Shown: one piece after another, positions 5,998 through 9,564 of the stretch
How positions within the stretch are numbered: position 1 is the first letter of the stretch
How the letters are laid out: each line of letters starts with the position of its first letter
NCBI GenBank assembly: GCA_029287755.1
Contig: JARFQM010000083.1
Coordinates: forward strand, 1 to 9,564
DNA: 9,564 nt
Source of the DNA: Desulfofustis sp.
GTDB taxonomy: Bacteria > Desulfobacterota > Desulfobulbia > Desulfobulbales > Desulfocapsaceae
Reading direction: 5' to 3'
Made by a program: the position numbers and the translations under genes
The notes under the pieces: model-generated
Databases searched by the model: none
Seen by the model: only the letters and a program-made list of their open reading frames with translations
What the model was told of the DNA's origin: nothing

Positions 5998-7383
5998 TCA
6001 GGTGGGGAAGATTTTCCCGGGGTTGAGGATATTGTTCGGGTCGAACAGGGTTTTAATCCGCTTCATCAACTCAAGGGTCGCTTCATTCAATTCATAGCGC
6101 ATGAAGGCCTTTTTGCTCAGACCGATGCCGTGCTCCCCGGAAAGGGTGCCGCCCAGGGCAATGGTCTGGCTGAACAGCTGCTCCTTGGCCTGTTCGGCCC
6201 GCGCCGCCTCTTCTGGTATGGAGCGGTCGAGCATGATATTTACATGGATGTTGCCGTCCCCGGCGTGACCGAAGGTGAGTATGATGAGGCCCAGTTCCCT
6301 TGATAGATGCTCGATGAATTCAACCAGTTCCGGGATGCGCGAGCGCGGCACTGCCACGTCCTCTCCTATTTTGTTGGGACGCAGTTTGTGCACCGATGGG
6401 GAAATGGCCCGGCGAGCCTGCCAGATCTGCTCCACTTCCTCCTCGTTGGTCGCCTGCCTCAGGCTAAACTCGGCCCGCTCGCCGATCAGCGAGCTGAATA
6501 GCGCCGCCTGCTCCGCGACCGCGCTTTTTTCTCCGTCGATTTCAACGATCAGCAGCGCCTGAGTGCTGTCCGGCGGCGGATTGTCAAGAAAGGTGCTGAC
6601 CGCGCCGATCGCGGTTTTATCCATGTATTCGAGCGTGCACGGCTTTATGTTGTTGTTGAGTATTTCCGACACCATTTCGGTGGTGCGCCGCAGTGAGGTA
6701 GAGGTGAGCAGAAAGGTCTCTTTATAGGGAGGTATGGGCAGCAGACGAACGATCAGCTTGGTGATAATGCCCAGTGTCCCCTCCGAGCCGACGAACAGGC
6801 GGGTGAGATCGTAGCCGGTGACGCTTTTTTCGGTGCGTGCGCCGGTGGTGATGATGTCGCCGTTGGCCAGCACCACTTCCAGGCCCATGATGTAGTCCTT
6901 GGTAACCCCGTATTTCACCGCCGAAGGACCGCCGGCGCACTCGGCCGCGTTGCCGCCGATGGAGCAATACTTCAAACTGGCCGGATCGACCGGATAAAAT
7001 AATCCCTTCTTTCTTACGGCATTTTGGAATTCCGCGGTAATAACACCCGGTTCGACAATACCAACCTGGTTGTCCGTGTCGATTTCAACGATCGCATCCA
7101 GTTTGGTCATGGGCATGACGATGCCCCCCGCCACCGGGACGATGCCGCCGGTCATTCCTGTTCCCGCACCTCTGGGTACCACCGGAACACGATGGGTGGA
7201 GGCCAGCTTCATGATCTCGCTTATCTGCCCGGCGGTGCGGGGGAAGACAACCAGGTCGGGAAGGTGCGGCCGGGCCGTGCCGTCGTAGCTGTAGCAGTGC
7301 AGGTCTTCGACTCTCCGGGTGAGGTTGTCGGGGCCTACGATTTCGCTAATTCCGGTAATAAGGCGAGAAGATATTGCAGTCAT
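5998..7383 (-). CDS. GlcD-type FAD-linked oxidase (glycolate oxidase / D-lactate dehydrogenase family)
   Basis: This 461-residue flavoprotein has the complete GlcD/VAO-type layout. The FAD-binding PCMH domain spans about 40-220, with RGAGTGMTGG at 71-80 contacting the FAD pyrophosphate, SIGGNAAECAGG at 141-152 and GYDLTRLFVGSEGTLG at 190-205. The C-terminal oxidase domain has FGHAGDGNIHVN at 371-382, SGEHGIG at 415-421 and the ending DPNNILNPGK at 448-457. Family members oxidise 2-hydroxyacids such as D-lactate, glycolate or D-2-hydroxyglutarate and pass electrons to quinones, cytochromes or an Fe-S partner. The substrate cannot be fixed from sequence. No GlcE- or GlcF-like partner or lactate permease gene is adjacent. 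The ATG at 7383-7381 gives a full-length N-terminus, but the bases before it (TCGAAAAAAAG) hold only a weak ribosome binding site. No terminator is visible after the stop. Confidence 0.9.
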   Translation of the reverse strand: MTAISSRLITGISEIVGPDNLTRRVEDLHCYSYDGTARPHLPDLVVFPRTAGQISEIMKLASTHRVPVVPRGAGTGMTGGIVPVAGGIVMPMTKLDAIVEIDTDNQVGIVEPGVITAEFQNAVRKKGLFYPVDPASLKYCSIGGNAAECAGGPSAVKYGVTKDYIMGLEVVLANGDIITTGARTEKSVTGYDLTRLFVGSEGTLGIITKLIVRLLPIPPYKETFLLTSTSLRRTTEMVSEILNNNIKPCTLEYMDKTAIGAVSTFLDNPPPDSTQALLIVEIDGEKSAVAEQAALFSSLIGERAEFSLRQATNEEEVEQIWQARRAISPSVHKLRPNKIGEDVAVPRSRIPELVEFIEHLSRELGLIILTFGHAGDGNIHVNIMLDRSIPEEAARAEQAKEQLFSQTIALGGTLSGEHGIGLSKKAFMRYELNEATLELMKRIKTLFDPNNILNPGKIFPT

Positions 7384-7400
7384 CTTTTTTTCGATTTAGG

Positions 7401-7457
7401 GTGAGTCAGAGTCACGATTCATTCAACCTCAGGACCATACCCGAGAACCATTCGGGT
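7401..7457. promoter_or_regulatory. Two inverted repeats in the ddl / FAD oxidase divergent region
   Basis: This lies in the 135-bp divergent gap (7384-7518). GTGAGTCAGAGTCAC (7401-7415) is an imperfect palindrome with GTGA/TCAC outer arms, 18 bp before the oxidase ATG on the minus strand. ACCCGA (7439-7444) and TCGGGT (7452-7457) are perfect 6-bp arms around 7 bases. Either could be a regulator site or RNA stem. I see no convincing -35/-10 pair for either gene in this gap. Confidence 0.3.
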
Positions 7458-7518
7458 CGCCAGAGGAAAGGCTGAAGGCCACGGTAATCATCCTCAAATC
7501 TCTTGAAAAGGTGCTCCC

Positions 7519-8469
7519 ATGACAAGCGACAAGAAAATGCGCATAGCCCTGCTGGCCGGCGGCAAATCCGGGGAGCGGGAGGTGTCCCTGAGCGGCGCGG
7601 CGGTTTTTGAGCAGGCGCTGGATCCTGATAAATTCATCATCAGGCGCTACGACCCGGCCTATGATCTTGCCGATCTGGCCCGGGACAGCAAAGAAATAGA
7701 CTTCGCCTTCATTCTCCTGCACGGCCTGTTCGGGGAAGACGGGTCGGTTCAGGGGATGCTCGATCTGCTGGATATTCCCTACCAGGGGTCGGGGATCCTG
7801 GGCAGCGCCGTGGCCATGGACAAAAACCTGGCCAAAGTGCTCTACCGCATGGAGGGCATCCCGGTGGCCGACTGGCAGGTGGTGACCAGTGCGGACGAGG
7901 CCCACTGCGAACAGATGGCCAGAGAGATGGGCCTGCCGCTGGTAATCAAACCGGTCCGCGACGGTTCAAGTCTCGGCCTGACCATTGCCCGCAGTGCCGA
8001 AGAGGTCAAGAATGGGGTTGCCCTGGCCCTTGAAAACGACACCCGGGTGATGGTCGAGAAATATATAGAGGGCAGGGAGATCACCGTCTCAGTGCTGGGC
8101 AATGAGGATCCGGAAGCGATGCCGGTGATCGAGATAGTGCCTGGAGATGAGTATGAGTTTTTCGACTACAACGCCAAGTATCTGCCGGGCGCTTCAAAAG
8201 AAATCTGTCCGGCCGAGATCGATGATGAACTTACCAGGACTGCTCAGCAGTACGGGGTCAAGGCCCATAAAATACTCCAGCTGCACGGCTATTCCCGAAG
8301 CGACATGATCATCGATCGGGACAATACCATCTACATACTTGAAACAAATACCATCCCGGGAATGACCCAGACCAGTCTGCTGCCCCAGTCGGCGGCAGCT
8401 CACGGCCTTGCCTATCCGCAACTCCTGGAGAGGTTGATCGAGCTGGGAATGGCGGCCAAAGGGAGATAG
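7519..8469 (+). CDS. ddl: D-alanine-D-alanine ligase
   Basis: This 316-residue ATP-grasp ligase joins two D-alanines into the dipeptide that ends the peptidoglycan stem peptide, in the cytoplasm. The N-terminal domain starts MRIALLAGGKSGEREVSL, with E20 in the position of the E. coli substrate Glu, and has HGLFGEDGSVQG at 68-79. The ATP-grasp core has VIKPVRDGSSLG at 142-153 (S150/S151 at the ligase serine), VMVEKYIEGREITV at 177-190, EFFDYNAKYLPG at 213-224, SDMIID at 261-266, and the magnesium/substrate motif ETNTIPGMT at 275-283. The Tyr in FFDY suggests D-Ala rather than D-lactate specificity. The ATG at 7519 follows AAGGTG (7508-7513) by 5 bases; an in-frame ATG at 7537 is an alternative. 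The gene is not next to murC, murB or ftsQ as in many mur clusters. It converges with fdhD across 12 bp. Confidence 0.95.
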   Translation: MTSDKKMRIALLAGGKSGEREVSLSGAAVFEQALDPDKFIIRRYDPAYDLADLARDSKEIDFAFILLHGLFGEDGSVQGMLDLLDIPYQGSGILGSAVAMDKNLAKVLYRMEGIPVADWQVVTSADEAHCEQMAREMGLPLVIKPVRDGSSLGLTIARSAEEVKNGVALALENDTRVMVEKYIEGREITVSVLGNEDPEAMPVIEIVPGDEYEFFDYNAKYLPGASKEICPAEIDDELTRTAQQYGVKAHKILQLHGYSRSDMIIDRDNTIYILETNTIPGMTQTSLLPQSAAAHGLAYPQLLERLIELGMAAKGR

Positions 8470-8481
8470 ACGCGGCCTCTG

Positions 8482-9252
8482 TCAGTCGACCAGGACACGC
8501 TCGGGGTGAGTAAACACGTTAAGGCGGTCCTGGCGGCCATAGCCCCCCAGGGTCAGACCGGCGCGGGCGGCAATGGCCACCCCCAGTGAGGACGGGGCGG
8601 TTCTGGACAGAACGACGGGGATTCTCATCCGGGCGCATTTGAGCACCATATCCGAAGTCAGGCGCCCGGTGGTGTAGATGGCGCCGCCCGGATCGGCCTT
8701 GCCCAGGAGGATAGCGCCCATCACTTTGTCGACGGCGTTGTGTCGACCAACATCTTCATAATAGAGTTTCAGTTCCCCCTCGGACCAGAATCCACAGCCA
8801 TGCACGCAATGCGTCAGGGGACCAAGCGGAGAGACCTGGTAGACCTGGGTGATGAAGGGTTTGAGTTCCTTAAAAGGAAGTGTGTAGGCCAGCGGTTCGG
8901 CAATCACCCCCTCGAGCATCTCCCGGGGAATCTTACCTGTTCCGCCGCAGCCGGAGGTAATGATGACATCCTTGGGCTCGGTGTTATCCACATCGGCGTA
9001 GACCGATATTCTTCCCTCGGGACAGACCATAACTTCCTTGACTTCCTCGGGGTGCTCGATGTAGCCCTGACCGAACAGGAAGCCGACGCCGAACTCTTCC
9101 AGCCCCATCGGCAATACCATCGAGGCGCCTATTTCCACTTCATTGAGCATGATGGTGTAGGGGGTCTCCTGGGCCACACTTTCCCGCGCGCCGGTCTTTC
9201 CTTTTGGGGTGACTATGGTAGTGTTGTAAACGAGGGACGTCGCGTCTGCCAT
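8482..9252 (-). CDS. fdhD: Formate dehydrogenase accessory sulfurtransferase FdhD
   Basis: FdhD moves sulfur from IscS to the molybdenum or tungsten bis-MGD cofactor of formate dehydrogenase, which is needed for enzyme activity. From the ATG at 9252-9250 the protein has 256 residues, close to the family norm. Numbered from that Met, ETPYTIMLN is at 29-37, the flexible cysteine loop TSGCGGTGK at 99-107, THCVHGCGFW at 147-156, the signature YYEDVGRHNAVDKVMG at 164-179, GRLTSDMVLK at 196-205, and LTLGGYGR followed by NVFTHPERV near the end. The loop has one Cys (C102), whereas E. coli has CGVC. An in-frame GTG at 9327 would add 25 residues, but the best promoter predicts transcription starting only a few bases before it and the extra residues look non-coding, so I prefer 9252. 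No clear Shine-Dalgarno precedes either start. No formate dehydrogenase gene is in the window. Confidence 0.92.
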   Translation of the reverse strand: MADATSLVYNTTIVTPKGKTGARESVAQETPYTIMLNEVEIGASMVLPMGLEEFGVGFLFGQGYIEHPEEVKEVMVCPEGRISVYADVDNTEPKDVIITSGCGGTGKIPREMLEGVIAEPLAYTLPFKELKPFITQVYQVSPLGPLTHCVHGCGFWSEGELKLYYEDVGRHNAVDKVMGAILLGKADPGGAIYTTGRLTSDMVLKCARMRIPVVLSRTAPSSLGVAIAARAGLTLGGYGRQDRLNVFTHPERVLVD

Positions 9253-9340
9253 GGTAGTAGATGGGTATGGGGGAACCGCGGATTCACAGGGATGATATCC
9301 GCACCATCCCTGATCCGGCGCACGCACAATCTATCAGGTT

Positions 9341-9369
9341 TAGATATTTCTTCCACTCAATTCTGTCAA
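9341..9369 (-). promoter_or_regulatory. Candidate fdhD promoter
   Basis: On the minus strand a perfect TTGACA (9369-9364) is followed after 17 bp by TATCTA (9346-9341), a weak -10. The predicted start is near 9334, leaving a leader of about 82 bases before the ATG at 9252. The -35 box lies inside the inverted repeat at 9361-9379. Confidence 0.45.
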
Positions 9370-9379
9370 CCGGACAGAA
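9361..9379. promoter_or_regulatory. Perfect inverted repeat over the fdhD -35 box, probable operator
   Basis: TTCTGTC (9361-9367) and GACAGAA (9373-9379) are perfect 7-bp arms around AACCG. The repeat overlaps the -35 hexamer of the fdhD promoter, where a bound repressor would block RNA polymerase. I do not recognise it as the site of a particular regulator. Confidence 0.45.
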
Positions 9380-9380
9380 A

Positions 9381-9420
9381 GCCGGCAGCCAGGCTGACTT
9401 CAGCCTGTCGCGCCGCCGGC
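9381..9420. repeat. Nested inverted repeat (hairpin) downstream of the operator
   Basis: CAGGCTG (9390-9396) and CAGCCTG (9401-9407) form a perfect 7-bp stem with a 4-base ACTT loop. Outside it, GCCGGC occurs at 9381-9386 and 9415-9420 and can pair as a second 6-bp helix. There is no T tract, so it is not a standard terminator. It lies directly before the possible + strand gene at 9421 and could act in that leader. Confidence 0.4.
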
Positions 9421-9564
9421 GTGGTCGCAGTGGCGACTGAGTTGGACATCAGCTTCGACTATGTCTTCAGGCTGAATGAAGCGGCCGAGATCGCCGAATT
9501 CATCCACAAGCGATTTATTGACAACGACAAGAGAAGGCCGGATAAAACGGCCCTGCTGGTCAAC
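9421..9564 (+). CDS. Possible 5' end of an unrecognised gene, cut by the window edge
   Basis: From the GTG at 9421 a frame stays open for 48 codons to the window edge. The stretch LDISFDYVFRLNEAAEIAEF, followed by a basic IHKRFIDNDKRR and KTALLVN, looks like real protein, with mostly G or C at third codon positions as in neighbouring genes. The opposite strand reads worse. Further GTG (9430) and TTG (9442) codons are alternative starts; none has a clear Shine-Dalgarno. The frame is open further upstream, but that part coincides with the inverted repeats and does not look coding. I do not recognise the family. The rest of 9253-9564 holds only the fdhD promoter region and repeats. Confidence 0.35.
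   Translation, partial: MVAVATELDISFDYVFRLNEAAEIAEFIHKRFIDNDKRRPDKTALLVN

Noticed and set aside
7429..7905. A 158-codon minus-strand frame overlapping the start of ddl
   Set aside because: It overlaps the N-terminal domain of ddl and the divergent region; no motifs, and ddl explains the sequence.
9253..9327. N-terminal extension of FdhD from the GTG at 9327
   Set aside because: The 25 added residues (rich in Pro, Cys, Trp) are unlike FdhD N-termini, no ribosome binding site precedes the GTG, and the predicted transcription start is only about 7 bases upstream.
1..9564. Defence system, prophage, insertion sequence or CRISPR array
   Set aside because: No transposase, integron, phage structural gene, toxin-antitoxin pair or regularly spaced direct repeats are visible. 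The lone tyrosine recombinase is XerD-like by its motifs and ending, with housekeeping neighbours.

Overview
The window looks like an ordinary stretch of chromosome from a Gram-negative, probably anaerobic, GC-rich bacterium. A FadL-type outer-membrane channel indicates an outer membrane. FdhD and a GlcD-type FAD oxidase suggest formate and 2-hydroxyacid metabolism. The unusual DHH-CBS-CBS-tRNA nucleotidyltransferase fusion is a form I associate with Desulfobacterota (former Deltaproteobacteria) and Aquificae. The lineage call is inference; no rRNA or other taxonomic marker is present.

Layout. Bases 1-976 carry the 3' part of a FadL-family porin gene on the + strand, ending at a strong hairpin terminator (988-1036) that can serve both strands. 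A minus-strand block follows, read from right to left: rpsU (5865-5671), a XerD-type tyrosine recombinase (about 5583-4684), the 892-residue DHH/CBS/tRNA nucleotidyltransferase (4526-1848) and a membrane M50 zinc protease (1711-1082). Upstream of rpsU, also on the minus strand, is a GlcD-like FAD oxidase (7383-5998). A 135-bp divergent region separates it from ddl, D-alanine-D-alanine ligase, on the + strand (7519-8469). ddl converges with fdhD (9252-8482, minus) across only 12 bp. The last 300 bases hold the fdhD promoter region, two inverted repeats and perhaps the start of another + strand gene.

How the genes relate. The rpsU to M50 block combines translation (S21), chromosome dimer resolution (XerD), tRNA 3'-end maturation (nucleotidyltransferase) and membrane proteolysis. 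It reads as a housekeeping run rather than a pathway. Candidate sigma70-type promoters lie upstream of rpsU (strong), the nucleotidyltransferase gene (good), the protease gene (weak) and fdhD (good -35). ddl, the FAD oxidase and fdhD look like independent units.

I found no CRISPR array, insertion sequence, phage gene, tRNA or rRNA, and no clear new defence or mobile system. The points most worth a second look are: xerD has no ATG, GTG or TTG start in the expected place, with an ATA where the start should be; the nucleotidyltransferase fusion keeps an apparently intact DHH phosphoesterase site; and a perfect inverted repeat overlaps the -35 box of fdhD.
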